Shown: positions 1 to 9,646, counted from the first letter of the stretch. The stretch: DNA of 64,000 bases from Xenorhabdus stockiae (GCF_002632825.1 NZ_NJAJ01000008.1:97315-161314), one strand, 5' to 3'. Translations and numbers: made by a program. The notes: generated by a model from the sequence alone, not told the origin.

Positions 1-818
1 CGCTGGAGGATGGTGTTTCTTTACTGAACCGTATAAGAATGGAAGGTAAAAAAACCCAGGCTGATATCGTGCTGGGTTTAGATAATAACCTGATTCAGTC
101 TGCTCAACAGACAGGGTTATTCACCCCTGTCAGCATTGATACCACAAAATTAAAACTGCCTTTCACCTGGAATAACAGTACTTTTATTCCCTACGATTAC
201 GGTTATTTTGCTTTTATTTACAATAAAAACACCCTGCCTAATCCCCCAAAAAGTATGGCTGAGCTCATTAACAGCCAGCAGAACTGGAAGATTATTTATC
301 AGGACCCGCGCACCAGTACCCCCGGCTTAGGTTTTTTACTCTGGATGCAGGAACTCTATGGTGATAAGGCCGCACAAGAGTGGCAGAACATAGCCAAGAA
401 AACGCTGACGGTAACTAAAGGCTGGAGTGAAGCCTACGGGTTATTCCTGAAAGGAGAAGGCGATATGGTGCTCAGCTATACCACCTCACCGGGCTATCAC
501 ATCATGTCCGAGAAAAAGAATAATTATGCCGCAGCCATATTTGATGAGGGGCACTATTTACAGGTTGAAGTTGCTGCACAGCTGGCTTCAAGCAAGCAGC
601 CTGAACTGGCTCAGAAATTCATGCAATTCATGCTCTCCCCTACATTCCAGCAAGTTCTTCCGACTACACAGTGGATGTATCCTGTTACTGATATTCCTCT
701 GCCAGAAGTGTTCAAACAACTGCCTGTGCCAGAGAAATCACTGCAATTCAACGCAGATGAAGTAGCAAAACACCGAATACAATGGATCCGTACATGGCAA
801 AGTGCTGTAAGCCGTTAA
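1..818 (+). CDS. thiB: Thiamine/TPP ABC transporter periplasmic binding protein, 3' part
   Basis: Partial gene: the reading frame (codons from base 3) is open from the window edge, so the signal peptide and N-terminal lobe are missing. It binds thiamine, thiamine phosphate and TPP in the periplasm and delivers them to ThiPQ. The visible 272 residues follow E. coli ThiB closely, including DVVLGLDNN-like, YQDPRTSTPGLG and VTKGWSEAYGLFLKGE segments and the C-terminal AVSR end. The stop codon overlaps thiP by 25 bases, which fits translational coupling in a thiBPQ operon. A TPP riboswitch would be expected upstream, outside the window. Confidence 0.95.
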   Translation, partial: LEDGVSLLNRIRMEGKKTQADIVLGLDNNLIQSAQQTGLFTPVSIDTTKLKLPFTWNNSTFIPYDYGYFAFIYNKNTLPNPPKSMAELINSQQNWKIIYQDPRTSTPGLGFLLWMQELYGDKAAQEWQNIAKKTLTVTKGWSEAYGLFLKGEGDMVLSYTTSPGYHIMSEKKNNYAAAIFDEGHYLQVEVAAQLASSKQPELAQKFMQFMLSPTFQQVLPTTQWMYPVTDIPLPEVFKQLPVPEKSLQFNADEVAKHRIQWIRTWQSAVSR

Positions 819-2398
819 TCGCGGGTTGGTTATTGCCGGGGGTAATTGCCTCCGGCCTGTTGCTCCTCATTGCGCTTTCCGCTTTTGGCGTACTGTTTTT
901 TTATGCGCCTGAAAGTCACTGGCAGGTATTTCTGAATGACAGCTATTTGTGGCATGTGATTCGTTTTACTTTCTGGCAAGCATTTTTATCCGCCTTATTT
1001 TCAGTGATACCCGCCATATTTCTGGCCAGAGCGCTCTATCGCCGCCGCTTTCCGGGCAGAACGCTTTTCCTACGCCTGTGTGCCATGACGCTGGTTCTGC
1101 CGGTTTTAGTCGCTCTGTTTGGCATACTGACTGTTTACGGACGCGTTGGCTGGCTGGCCAGTCTTTGCCAGTGGATAGGAATTGAATACCATTTCACACC
1201 TTATGGTCTTCAGGGTATTTTACTGGCACATATTTTCTTCAATATGCCGATGGCTACACGCTTATTACTCCAGTCACTGGAAAATATTGCAATAGAACAA
1301 CGGCAGCTTGCAGCTCAGCTTGGTATGAATGAGTGGCAACATTTTCGTTTTGTCGAATGGCCTTACCTGCGCCGCCAGATTTTGCCAACAGGCGCACTGA
1401 TTTTCATGCTGTGCTTCGCCAGCTTTGCCACCGTACTGACATTAGGCGGCGGCCCTTCTGCAACCACGATTGAACTCTCTATTTATCAAGCTATCAAGTA
1501 TGACTACGATCTGGGTCAGGCCGCTCTGCTCGCACTTATCCAACTCTTTTGCTGTCTTGGTCTGGTGTTACTGAGCCAAAAGCTTAAAGGCATACTTTCG
1601 GTAGGTTATGGGCATCAGCAACAATGGCGTAACCCACAGGATTCCTGGTCGAAAAAGTTATGTGACGGATTGCTTATCACTATCGCATTACTGCTTCTGC
1701 TCCCGCCGTTACTGGCAGTCATCATGGATGGGCTGAACAGTGCGGTGTTAGATGTCCTCAGTAAACCCGAATTATGGCAGGCGTTCACAACCTCCATTGT
1801 TATCGCGCTGGGAGCGGGGTTGTTGTGTATCTTCCTGACGATGATGCTGTTATGGAGCAGCCGTGAATTATACCTGCGTCATTTATCGCGCTGGGGACAG
1901 GCTCTGGAAAGCAGTGGCTTACTGATTCTGGCGATGCCGGGTATTGTGCTTGCGACAGGCTTTTTCATTCTGCTGAATAATACCATCGGGTTACCTGATT
2001 CTCCTTACGGGCTGGTTATCCTGACCAATGCCTTAATCGCAATTCCCTATGCGTTAAAAGTACTGGATAACCCAATGCGCGATCTGGCAGCGCGCTACAA
2101 TCCATTGTGCCACTCCCTGAATATTAAGGGATTCAATCGACTGCGCTGGATTGAGCTTAAGGCCCTGAAAATCCCGCTGGCACAGGCTTTGGCTTTTGCC
2201 AGTGTGCTGTCAATCGGGGATTTTGGCATTGTGGCGTTATTTGGTGACGAAAATTTCCGTACCCTGCCTTTCTATCTCTACCAGCAAATCGGGGCATACC
2301 GCAGTCAGGATGGAGCAGTCACTGCTTTCCTGCTTTTGCTCCTCTGTTTTATTTTGTTCAGTGTGCTTGAACGCTTACCGGGCCGACGCCATGATTAA
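794..2398 (+). CDS. thiP: Thiamine/TPP ABC transporter permease ThiP
   Basis: Inner-membrane permease of the thiamine importer, 534 residues (E. coli 536). It is a double-length permease with two sets of transmembrane helices and two EAA-type loops (around [11 protein letters not shown] and the [10 protein letters not shown] region). The start at 794 was chosen over the in-frame ATG at 782 because [16 protein letters not shown] aligns with the E. coli N-terminus. It begins inside the thiB end and overlaps thiQ by 8 bases, so all three genes form one coupled operon. Confidence 0.95.
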   Translation: MAKCCKPLIAGWLLPGVIASGLLLLIALSAFGVLFFYAPESHWQVFLNDSYLWHVIRFTFWQAFLSALFSVIPAIFLARALYRRRFPGRTLFLRLCAMTLVLPVLVALFGILTVYGRVGWLASLCQWIGIEYHFTPYGLQGILLAHIFFNMPMATRLLLQSLENIAIEQRQLAAQLGMNEWQHFRFVEWPYLRRQILPTGALIFMLCFASFATVLTLGGGPSATTIELSIYQAIKYDYDLGQAALLALIQLFCCLGLVLLSQKLKGILSVGYGHQQQWRNPQDSWSKKLCDGLLITIALLLLLPPLLAVIMDGLNSAVLDVLSKPELWQAFTTSIVIALGAGLLCIFLTMMLLWSSRELYLRHLSRWGQALESSGLLILAMPGIVLATGFFILLNNTIGLPDSPYGLVILTNALIAIPYALKVLDNPMRDLAARYNPLCHSLNIKGFNRLRWIELKALKIPLAQALAFASVLSIGDFGIVALFGDENFRTLPFYLYQQIGAYRSQDGAVTAFLLLLLCFILFSVLERLPGRRHD

Positions 2399-3086
2399 AC
2401 TTGAAAATGTGACTTATACCTATGAACAAATTGCCATGCGTTTCAACGTCAGTATTGAGGCGGGTGAGCGCATAGCCATCCTCGGCCCGAGTGGAGCGGG
2501 TAAAAGTACATTATTAAGTTTAATCGCAGGATTTCAGTTCGCAGAACGCGGTGATATCCGGCTGAATGGGGAAAATCATACCAATACATCCCCTTCCAAT
2601 CGCCCGGTATCCATGCTGTTTCAGGAAAATAATCTGTTTTCCCATTTAACCATTGAACAAAATATCGGTCTGGGTTTACATCCCGGACTTAAATTAAGTG
2701 TTCAACAGCAGCAAACACTGCAACAAATTGCATCGCAGGTATCACTAACAGAATATCTGAACCGCCTGCCTGCCCAACTTTCTGGTGGACAACGCCAGCG
2801 GGCGGCGCTGGCGCGCTGTTTAGTGCGTCAACAGCCCATCTTATTGCTGGATGAACCTTTTTCTGCTCTCGACCCCGCCTTACGTAATGAAATGCTGGAA
2901 TTACTGGATCAGGTATGCAGAGATCGGAAACTGACTTTACTGATGGTGTCCCATAATCTTGATGATGCCGCTAAAATCGCTCCGCGTTCCCTGTTGATTG
3001 TAGATGGTGAAATTTATTATGACGGTGCCACGGAGAAGTTGGTGAAGGGGGAAGTGCCTGAGGCCGGAATTTTGGGGATAGGATAA
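2391..3086 (+). CDS. thiQ: Thiamine/TPP ABC transporter ATPase ThiQ
   Basis: Cytoplasmic ATPase subunit that powers thiamine uptake, 231 residues. Visible motifs are Walker [10 protein letters not shown] (about residues 33-41), the Q-loop in [13 protein letters not shown], signature LSGGQRQR, Walker B LLLDEPF and the H-loop in MVSHN. The ATG at 2391 gives [11 protein letters not shown], matching the family N-terminus; the open frame extends further upstream inside thiP but that part is not conserved. It is the last gene of the operon; the gene beyond is on the other strand. Confidence 0.96.
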   Translation: MIKLENVTYTYEQIAMRFNVSIEAGERIAILGPSGAGKSTLLSLIAGFQFAERGDIRLNGENHTNTSPSNRPVSMLFQENNLFSHLTIEQNIGLGLHPGLKLSVQQQQTLQQIASQVSLTEYLNRLPAQLSGGQRQRAALARCLVRQQPILLLDEPFSALDPALRNEMLELLDQVCRDRKLTLLMVSHNLDDAAKIAPRSLLIVDGEIYYDGATEKLVKGEVPEAGILGIG

Positions 3087-3360
3087 GTTGTGAGTGAAAA
3101 GCTAAGGCCATGCTCCCAATGACTAGATATTGTGGAATTCGCTGCTTTTTATTCTGGATGAGATATAACTAAAGTTGATGTGGTTTATCGTTAACTGTCA
3201 TAAGACAGACGAAGTTAAAGCCCATTGCAAATGGACGGTACGGATCATCCCCGAGATCAATGTCAATTAGGCTTCTTTGCTTAGAAGCCTGAAATACTTT
3301 CATTATAAAATCTAAATTTTATTTCTACACTGCCACAAAAAATATTTCATACCATTCTCA
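3087..3360. other. Intergenic region with an 8-bp perfect hairpin
   Basis: Lies between the convergent thiQ and decarboxylase genes. It holds a hairpin at 3269-3290 (AGGCTTCT / AGAAGCCT, 6-base loop) with no good T-run on either strand, so a terminator role is uncertain. The part from about 3280 onward is homologous to the scar at 5410-5529. I see no gene in it. Confidence 0.5.
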
Positions 3361-4806
3361 TTATCTCATCTCCCTTGATTTATTTAAGCAAGAAATTAGT
3401 TTATCAATATCTGCTTTAGTTGTTCTAAAACTGGTTATACAAGCGCGCAATGCTTTCACACCTGCGTAATGGGTCATTGAGAGCCAATGACTATTATCTT
3501 CCAACACTGCCGCTAATATATTTTCTGTCATATGACCATCAGAATCGATAAAACATGCAATAGGTAAATCTGAAGGATTGATAACTTCCCATCTATTTTC
3601 AATCAATCTCTGTTTTAAATATATTCCCAGATCAATATGTTGCTCAATCATGTTTCTGAAACCGGTATGTCCTAAGATAGCCATGGGAATGAATAGTTTT
3701 AAACCATTAAATTTCCGTGACCATTGGACAGAGCTGGCATAAGGATCAAGATTATCTTCATATTTATCTGGCATATAATTTGTTGAAACAGCAAAAGATT
3801 TACTAAGAATGCCGGGACAAGAAGAAATAAACATACCTGTACCCATTGGTGCCGCCAGCCATTTATGGGCATCCAATGTTATTGAATCGCTATGCTCTAT
3901 ACCTTTTAAAAGATGTTTATATGTATCACTGAGCAATATTGCTCCGGCCCATGCAGCATCAACATGATAATATAAATCATACTCTTTACAGATATCAGCA
4001 ATATCATCAAGTGGATCAATAATCCCTGCATTTGTAGTCCCAGCCGTTGCAGAGACAAAAAAAGGTTGTTTTCCACTGATTTTATCTTTCTCAATGGCTT
4101 CCCTTAATTTTTTGACATCAAATTTTCCATTTTTATCTACCATAATCAGCCGTACAGCGCTTTTTCCTAGACCTGACTGTACTGCAATTTTGAGCCATGC
4201 CAAATGGCTGTCACTCGAAACATAAAACACAGGATTACCATTTATTTTTGATAATCCTGTGATTGTATAATCAGGAAATTTTTTAACTAATGCGCATATA
4301 AGAGCTGTAAAATTAGCTTCTGACCCACCATAGGTAAAAATACCATTTGTTTCTTCACTACGGTAACCTGCAGTAATACCAAAATAATTAATAATTTTAT
4401 TTTCAATCTCAACGCAAGCCGGAGCATGGCTCCAAGCTGCCATTTGTGGATTATATATTGATGTTATAAATTCAGCTATACCTCCCCAAAAAGAAGATGT
4501 TGGGTTAAATAATCCAAAATAATTTGGGCTTGTAACATGCACAATACCATTATTTAGCAAATCAAAGACATCATTCAATACATCTTGGGGATGATTATTT
4601 TTATTAAAATCATATTTTGATATAATTTCAATAATATCATGCTTAGATAAAATTGGACTAACCGGAGCATAATCTAAATTGGAAATGCGTTCATTGATTG
4701 ATTCATTTACATAACTGATTATTTCCTCTCTTAAATCAACATTAGGGAAAAAAGAATCTTCAACACTATTTTTTATAAAACCATTTATTTTATTGCTCTC
4801 ATTCAT
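3361..4806 (-). CDS. Group II PLP-dependent amino acid decarboxylase
   Basis: A 481-residue cytoplasmic enzyme of the group II decarboxylase family (glutamate, 2,4-diaminobutyrate and aromatic amino acid decarboxylases). Residues seen: PLP-binding lysine in DAHKW (K315), the HVDAAWAG motif with the PLP-pyridine aspartate (D283), ring-stacking histidine in SSDSH (H201), and FTYGGSEAN (157-165). The start at 4806 (MNESNKING) has an AGAAG ribosome site at good spacing; an upstream in-frame ATG at 4905 adds 33 residues of non-family-like sequence. The gene is AT-rich and lies downstream of the L-Dap genes on the same strand, separated by an ERIC element and a scar of its own 3' end. The substrate is unknown; an amino acid made by or with the L-Dap pathway is an inference. 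Confidence 0.88.
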   Translation of the reverse strand: MNESNKINGFIKNSVEDSFFPNVDLREEIISYVNESINERISNLDYAPVSPILSKHDIIEIISKYDFNKNNHPQDVLNDVFDLLNNGIVHVTSPNYFGLFNPTSSFWGGIAEFITSIYNPQMAAWSHAPACVEIENKIINYFGITAGYRSEETNGIFTYGGSEANFTALICALVKKFPDYTITGLSKINGNPVFYVSSDSHLAWLKIAVQSGLGKSAVRLIMVDKNGKFDVKKLREAIEKDKISGKQPFFVSATAGTTNAGIIDPLDDIADICKEYDLYYHVDAAWAGAILLSDTYKHLLKGIEHSDSITLDAHKWLAAPMGTGMFISSCPGILSKSFAVSTNYMPDKYEDNLDPYASSVQWSRKFNGLKLFIPMAILGHTGFRNMIEQHIDLGIYLKQRLIENRWEVINPSDLPIACFIDSDGHMTENILAAVLEDNSHWLSMTHYAGVKALRACITSFRTTKADIDKLISCLNKSREMR

Positions 4807-5074
4807 ATTTCTTCTGCTTATTAATATTAAATAATGATCAGAGGTAGGGTTATTTTCTATTGACTGATTAACTTGTTCAGCACTCAGAGCTACGGCAGAA
4901 AACAACTATGCATTACTAATCCCATGTGTACGTTCTGATAAGCCATTAGCATAAATAAAAAACTCTAACTTATCAGAAATTGTTAAATATAATTAGTAGT
5001 ACCGAAATTTCATGCTGGTAATAGTGCGTTTTAATAAAACAGAATTCCCAAAGTATTGCTATATACTTCGTCTT

Positions 5075-5214
5075 TATATTTCGTCTTTTAAATTGTCGCT
5101 TTGTTGGCTACGCTCACTCACCCCAGTCACCGTTTTTATAAACATACGGTTATCTATGCTCCTAGGGATTTACTCCCTTGCCGCCGCGACGCATCTTGAA
5201 ATTCATTGTGTATA
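5075..5214 (-). repeat. ERIC element, long variant
   Basis: Enterobacterial repetitive intergenic consensus. It contains the conserved core (TTGTTGGCTACGCTCACTCA, CCCCAGTCAC, TTGCCGCCGCGA) and AT-rich terminal inverted repeats. It is about 140 bp rather than 127, because the central hairpin is extended by a CGTTTTTATAAACATACGG stretch, shared with the copy at 33395-33534. Confidence 0.93.
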
Positions 5215-5409
5215 TATAGAATAACTGCCAGGAGAAAATAAATTGGTTATGGAGTTCACAAAAACGCCTTACTATAAAAATGACCCAAGATTATTTTACA
5301 TAACTTAATAACCTTTTTATAAGTGATAGTCTCATCATAATAGTCATTATTTTTTAAAAATATTTAATAAACGATATTATACTTCCCCCTACAATTATTA
5401 ATGTTTTTT

Positions 5410-5529
5410 CTTAGAATCCTGAAACACTTCATTATAAAACATAAATTTTATTTTATACCATCACAAAAATATCTATATCACTCTCAGAATATCATCTCAT
5501 TTTATTTAATTAAACAAGGAATTAGTTTA
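5410..5529 (-). repeat. Degenerate duplicate of the decarboxylase gene 3' end and flank
   Basis: This segment aligns by eye along its length with 3280-3402, with scattered substitutions and small indels. The duplicated part includes the last 14 codons of the decarboxylase: read on the minus strand it would give KLIPCLIK-stop-NEM, where the intact gene has KLISCLNKSREMR. It is therefore a decayed copy of that gene end, located just past the stop of the serine kinase gene. Confidence 0.8.
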
Positions 5530-5539
5530 AGTTAATCAA

Positions 5540-6001
5540 TTATACACAATCATCAACAGATTTAATCTGTGACCATACTTTTCTATCACAAAGAGTATCT
5601 AAAGCAAAGTTAACATCTGGCAGTGAGGGATTAAAAAAATGCCTCGTAGTTTTATAGGGAAGAATTTTTTTATTCTCTATTTCGCGTGTGATATTATTAA
5701 TGCAATATGGTTTATTATCCTTCCAATCATATACTTTTACTCTGTGATCACTATATTTTAACCTCACTACAGGTATAAATAACAATCCAAGTCCATACGC
5801 GACATTTAATCTATGGTTTCCATCCATCACCCAGTTTGATTTATATTCAATAGGAATAATACTTTTCCATATTCCCTCTAAACTAATCTTTCTTTGCAAT
5901 CTTTCAACCATTATGGCATCGACTTCTTCAGATTGAACTAAATTTTTAACAAGTTCAAAGCCAATATGATACGATTCTCCTGACACTATTCGTTGTTTCA
6001 T
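5540..6001 (-). CDS. ParB/sulfiredoxin-fold free L-serine kinase (SbnI/SerK-like)
   Basis: 153 residues. It has the DGNHR motif (60-64; DGHHR-like in SerK), a candidate catalytic glutamate in VERLQRKI (E33), and a TTRH segment near residue 119 typical of the family. SbnI and archaeal SerK phosphorylate free serine to O-phospho-L-serine. That compound is the substrate of the SbnA enzyme encoded upstream in the same direction, so the context fits well. It is shorter than SbnI (about 254 residues) and matches the core kinase domain only. Composition is AT-rich compared with sbnA and sbnB. Kinase activity is inferred from fold motifs and neighbourhood; the nucleotide used is unknown. Confidence 0.75.
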   Translation of the reverse strand: MKQRIVSGESYHIGFELVKNLVQSEEVDAIMVERLQRKISLEGIWKSIIPIEYKSNWVMDGNHRLNVAYGLGLLFIPVVRLKYSDHRVKVYDWKDNKPYCINNITREIENKKILPYKTTRHFFNPSLPDVNFALDTLCDRKVWSQIKSVDDCV

Positions 6002-6025
6002 TTTTTTATTCCACGCCGATGAAAA

Positions 6026-6295
6026 TCAATTTTTATTGGAATACTTCTTATATTTCTGCAATGAAGAGTTTTCAATTTCAAGTAACTTTCTCTTACAGTC
6101 ACAAGCAATAATGTGTACAAGTGATATTACTTCATAATTGAAAGCTGATTTTACTATTTCAGAGGTTATTTTGTAACCGCCCGTACTTAAACAAGCGGTA
6201 TTAGACATTAAAAGGCCATCTTTAATGGTGAGATTAACCGCTCTCCAGACATCACACCGGAAAGTGGTGACGAAATCAGAAACAGTGAAGAACAT
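6026..6295 (-). CDS. Small ORF, possible FdhD C-terminal remnant
   Basis: 89 residues between the sbnB-like and serine kinase genes, on the same strand. By eye it resembles the C-terminal part of FdhD (formate dehydrogenase sulfurtransferase): CDVWRAV sits where FdhD has DVGRHNA, and STGGYKITSEIVKSA where FdhD has TSGRISSEMVQKAA. FdhD is about 270 residues, so this would be a fragment, and the DVGRH motif is altered. It may be a pseudogene, or a small protein starting at 6208 (60 residues). No function is claimed. Confidence 0.4.
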   Translation of the reverse strand: MFFTVSDFVTTFRCDVWRAVNLTIKDGLLMSNTACLSTGGYKITSEIVKSAFNYEVISLVHIIACDCKRKLLEIENSSLQKYKKYSNKN

Positions 6296-6337
6296 CTCGT
6301 CTAATTATGTTACTCAGTTTCGATTAATTCTTACTAA

Positions 6338-7354
6338 TTAATTCCTACTATATGAGTCCGGGAAAAAGTCATCAATGCATACTTTATCATCGGTACTGAG
6401 TGTGTCCAGTAGCTGCTTCGCTACTGCCAGATCGAGGATCCCCATGCCAAACGGCGAAAATATACGCGGTTGTTTATTATCAGGAACAATGCGCTGTTCG
6501 ATTAAATCAGCGATCCCTCCCGCCATAAAATCGTGATGGCCTACCTGCTGGCTGGCAAGGTGGGGGGAAGTCTGCGCCTTCAGGCAATGGCTGACATCAT
6601 CCGCTATATTCTGCCCTGCTAAAATTATTTCCGGAGCCAGATCACGCAACGACATATGCAGAACAGTCGGAGCATGGCTAAACCAAGCGGGTGAAGTAAT
6701 ATAGGGCTGAGTTGCTGAAGTAGTAATCAGTACCATATCTGATTCACGGATTGTGGATTCCAGCGACGTACTGTAGCTGGTACCGACCCAACCAGCAGAC
6801 TTATCACGAAATATTTGGATGCGGGTTTCACTGAGATCGCACATGCAAAGTTTATCGATTTCCCATCCCAACTTTACTAGTAGTCCCAAAGTATTATGCG
6901 CAATAGGCCCACAGCCTATTACACCAAGCCGTTTAATCTTTTTAGGTGTCGGATGTAAATAACTGGCGCCGAGTACTGCCGAAGCGGCGGTACGCGCCGC
7001 ACTGATCAGACTACCCTCAAGGCAAGCACGCGGATAACCAGTGTGTCTATCATTGATAATCAGCACTGCAGAAGCCCGATCCAATCCCTTATCAATATTT
7101 TCTGGAAAGCTGGATATCCACTTAATACCCGTAATCGCATCATCACTTTCAATGGAAGCAGGCAAAGCGATAATTCTCTGTTGTGGGTGATTTGGAAAAC
7201 GCAGGAAGTAGCTGTCCGGATTGATAGTTTTACCGTGAGCGTGTTGCAGGTAAGCCTGTTTGACTGCCTTCACAAGCATGTCGGGGTTCGCATCCAGCCA
7301 AGGAGCGATTTGTGCGGCACCAATTACCGTAAAAGAAGGTGTTGTATTTGCCAT
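6338..7354 (-). CDS. sbnB: SbnB-like ACEGA oxidase, L-2,3-diaminopropionate synthesis
   Basis: 338 residues of the ornithine cyclodeaminase/mu-crystallin family. SbnB is an NAD-dependent enzyme that splits N-(1-amino-1-carboxy-2-ethyl)-glutamate into 2-oxoglutarate and L-2,3-diaminopropionate. Visible are GIKWISSFPEN (76-86), EGSLISAARTAA (113-124), the dinucleotide-binding GVIGCGPIAHN (144-154) and the C-terminal FSPFGMGILDLA typical of the SbnB group. It follows the sbnA-like gene with a 34-base gap, the usual order. Base composition is close to that of housekeeping genes, unlike the AT-rich kinase and decarboxylase genes. Confidence 0.88.
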   Translation of the reverse strand: MANTTPSFTVIGAAQIAPWLDANPDMLVKAVKQAYLQHAHGKTINPDSYFLRFPNHPQQRIIALPASIESDDAITGIKWISSFPENIDKGLDRASAVLIINDRHTGYPRACLEGSLISAARTAASAVLGASYLHPTPKKIKRLGVIGCGPIAHNTLGLLVKLGWEIDKLCMCDLSETRIQIFRDKSAGWVGTSYSTSLESTIRESDMVLITTSATQPYITSPAWFSHAPTVLHMSLRDLAPEIILAGQNIADDVSHCLKAQTSPHLASQQVGHHDFMAGGIADLIEQRIVPDNKQPRIFSPFGMGILDLAVAKQLLDTLSTDDKVCIDDFFPDSYSRN

Positions 7355-7388
7355 AATTACCTTTTATTCATGTGTTATTTAACGTGTC

Positions 7389-8348
7389 TTATACAACTTC
7401 AGATTTCGGCAGCAGAGTAGGAAAGTGAGTTTTGACCCAACTGGGGTTATAAATGGTATCGATATAACGATCTCCCATATCCGGTGAGATAGCCACTATG
7501 CATGATCCTACAGGGAGAGTAGCAGCATACAGCTCAACACCAGCCAGAACCGTGCCTGACGATCCCCCTAACAATAGGCCACGTTGAGCTAACCGATGAC
7601 ACATTGCCACAGTATCAATTTCTGGGATCATCAGTAATTCATCAAAACTTGAGTGGGTCCGGATAGCAGGAGGGTTGCTGGTACCAAGACCGGGAATAAG
7701 ACGTTTTCCGGCCGGATGGCCAAAAGTGACAGACCCTTTACTATCCACTGCAATTATACGGGCAGAAGGTGCATGTTCCCGAAGGTAGCGTGATACCCCG
7801 CCTAATGTGCCAGTTGTACCTGCGCCAATAAAGACATAATCTGGCGTGGGAAAAGCGTTCAGAATCTCTGGTCCAGTTGAGAGATAATGAGCCCTAACAT
7901 TTTCCTCATTTTCATATTGGTTAACCCAAAGCAACTGTTCATCCTGCGCAAGCATTGATTTGATCAGGTTGATACGAGTAGCAAGAAAACCGCCATTTTC
8001 ATCCCGTGTCTGCACAACAATTAATTCTGCGCCGTAGGCCTCAATGATGCGCGCGGTCTGCGGTGAAATGTTAGGGTCGCTGACACAAGTAAATTTGTAG
8101 CCTTTAGCAGCACAAATCATTGATAATGCTAAACCAAGGTTTCCTGATGAACTTTCAATAACTCGCATACCTGGAAATAACCTTCCCTCAAGTTCCAGTT
8201 GCGTTATCATGTGCAGTGCTGATTTAAATTTTATTGACCCAGTGGCCGAAAACCCTTCAAGTTTCAGGTTTACATTAATTCCATTACCAATATCTATCTT
8301 TATAAATGCTTTTGAAAACAGTAAATCATATGGGTTATCAACAATCAT
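7389..8348 (-). CDS. sbnA: SbnA-like PLP-dependent ACEGA synthase
   Basis: 319 residues of the cysteine synthase fold (type II PLP). SbnA condenses O-phospho-L-serine with L-glutamate to ACEGA, the precursor of L-Dap. PLP lysine is in GSIKFK (K40), the substrate loop is SSSGNLG (66-72) and the phosphate loop is GAGTTGT (175-181). NQYENEENVRAHY at 143-155 is typical of SbnA rather than CysK. It is the first gene of the minus-strand set and its start faces the formyltransferase across a 494-base divergent region. Cysteine synthase is the alternative, but the adjacent sbnB favours SbnA. Confidence 0.88.
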   Translation of the reverse strand: MIVDNPYDLLFSKAFIKIDIGNGINVNLKLEGFSATGSIKFKSALHMITQLELEGRLFPGMRVIESSSGNLGLALSMICAAKGYKFTCVSDPNISPQTARIIEAYGAELIVVQTRDENGGFLATRINLIKSMLAQDEQLLWVNQYENEENVRAHYLSTGPEILNAFPTPDYVFIGAGTTGTLGGVSRYLREHAPSARIIAVDSKGSVTFGHPAGKRLIPGLGTSNPPAIRTHSSFDELLMIPEIDTVAMCHRLAQRGLLLGGSSGTVLAGVELYAATLPVGSCIVAISPDMGDRYIDTIYNPSWVKTHFPTLLPKSEVV

Positions 8349-8842
8349 TTTTATTATTTCCCACTCACTATTTTTCTACACCCTTACAAGCGTTAGATAT
8401 GTTGAAAGTAAAGTAAAATATATAACTATTGTTAAAATAACATTAAATCAAATGAAAAACCCATGCCATATATCATTAAAATAAAATGACAAAACATCAA
8501 AATAAATAATATTATTTTTTAACGAAAAACAATATTATTTATCAAGTATGATAATAACAAGCGTTATTCTAAAACTGATCTATAAAATAACCTTTAATTA
8601 TTAAAAATAAAAAGTTAAAAAATTATGACTTTAGTCAACTTACTTTAGCTGACATATTAATTAACGACGAAATACGTGTAACATTCATTGGTTTTTTCTC
8701 ATTAATCCGTGGTCAGATACGATATTGTATTGTTAGTCCATCAAGTCATTTACTGTTAAAGTATAATATTACTCTTAATACTCTGGAATAGTAAATCAGG
8801 GTTAAAATATCAATAATAAAATATATTCTGAGGTAAATAATA
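8349..8842. promoter_or_regulatory. Divergent AT-rich promoter region
   Basis: 494 bases between the divergent sbnA-like and formyltransferase genes, very AT-rich. A TATAAT at 8762-8767 is a candidate -10 for the plus-strand pair, but no good -35 is seen. No operator, Fur box or riboswitch could be recognised. It very probably carries promoters for both transcripts. Confidence 0.5.
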
Positions 8843-9646
8843 ATGTACACATGCATGACTGAAGCATTTTTTCATACCAGCTACCTTGCAGAAAAAATTT
8901 CAATGGAAAATATATTTTGGATAGTTAGAAATACTAGAAAACTCGATCCTAACTCATTGAAAGAGGCACATTTACAGTTATCAAGAAAATTAACTATCAA
9001 TAAGAATGATATTTCTTTACTAGAACAAGTATACCAAGGCCTTAGCGAATCAGAAAAATATCTTGCTCTTAAATATGGTGTTCCCAGAAGTACTCCACTT
9101 GAAAAGGCACATGTTATTGATAATGGTAATTTAGATTGTGCTTTTCTCGAACAATGCATCAACTCTCAATTATCATTAGATAATAGTGGTGCTATAGTTT
9201 TTCTGGATGTTATTTTGAAGCCTTGCTGGCTCAGCTATTTTCAAGGTAGAATTGTTAATGCACACTCTGCCATTTTGCCTTATGCAAGGGGAATGTACGC
9301 CATTGAACAGCTTATGACTACCGGATCTCGAGAAAATATAGAAAAAGCAGCCGGAGCTACCATTCATTATGTGGATTCTGGAATTGATACCGGAAAAATC
9401 ATAACGTTTAAAAAAATAAAATCACTTTGGTCATTACCTTCTATCTGGGCTGTTAAAGGTGAATCTTATTTATTAGCATTTGATCTCATGTCTAGCTACT
9501 TAAAAAACAAATCAAATTTCAGTTTTCAGGATGTTATTCCTACCGATGAAAGTCTAGAGAGCCCATTATTTTATAGCAAAAATTTTACTGAAGATGTTAA
9601 GCTTCTGGCTGAGAAAAAATTTCATTTATATAAGCTAGGAGAGTAA
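8843..9646 (+). CDS. Formyltransferase-fold protein
   Basis: 267 residues with a PurN/Fmt-type formyltransferase core. The catalytic triad positions are present: Asn139 and His141 in IVNAHSAILP, and Asp182 in GIDTG after GATIHY. The N-terminal 110 residues and C-terminal tail are not family-standard. Such enzymes move formyl from 10-formyltetrahydrofolate (sometimes another acyl group) to an amine; the acceptor here is unknown. A GAGG ribosome site precedes the ATG at 8843. It is one base from the exporter gene, so the two form an operon divergent from the L-Dap genes. The gene is strongly AT-rich, suggesting transfer. Confidence 0.75.
   Translation: MYTCMTEAFFHTSYLAEKISMENIFWIVRNTRKLDPNSLKEAHLQLSRKLTINKNDISLLEQVYQGLSESEKYLALKYGVPRSTPLEKAHVIDNGNLDCAFLEQCINSQLSLDNSGAIVFLDVILKPCWLSYFQGRIVNAHSAILPYARGMYAIEQLMTTGSRENIEKAAGATIHYVDSGIDTGKIITFKKIKSLWSLPSIWAVKGESYLLAFDLMSSYLKNKSNFSFQDVIPTDESLESPLFYSKNFTEDVKLLAEKKFHLYKLGE

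Larger units (their letters stand above)
4807..5539. other. AT-rich intergenic region with ERIC element and gene-end scar
   Basis: 733 bases between two minus-strand genes. Besides the ERIC element (5075-5214) and the duplicated scar (5410-5529), listed separately, the rest is very AT-rich. The decarboxylase promoter is probably in 4830-5070, but I cannot pin a convincing -35/-10 pair. The open frame at 5012-5224 is only ERIC sequence read in frame. Confidence 0.6.

Noticed and set aside
3176..3265. Possible ERIC remnant after thiQ
   Set aside because: Only a short CATCCCCGAGA stretch matches; both ends and the core are missing.
3269..3290. Terminator after thiQ or the decarboxylase
   Set aside because: Stem is perfect but neither strand has a T-run behind it.
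4807..4905. 33-residue N-terminal extension of the decarboxylase
   Set aside because: Sequence does not look like the family, and a better ribosome site precedes the ATG at 4806.
5012..5224. 70-codon open frame
   Set aside because: Consists mostly of the ERIC element read in frame.
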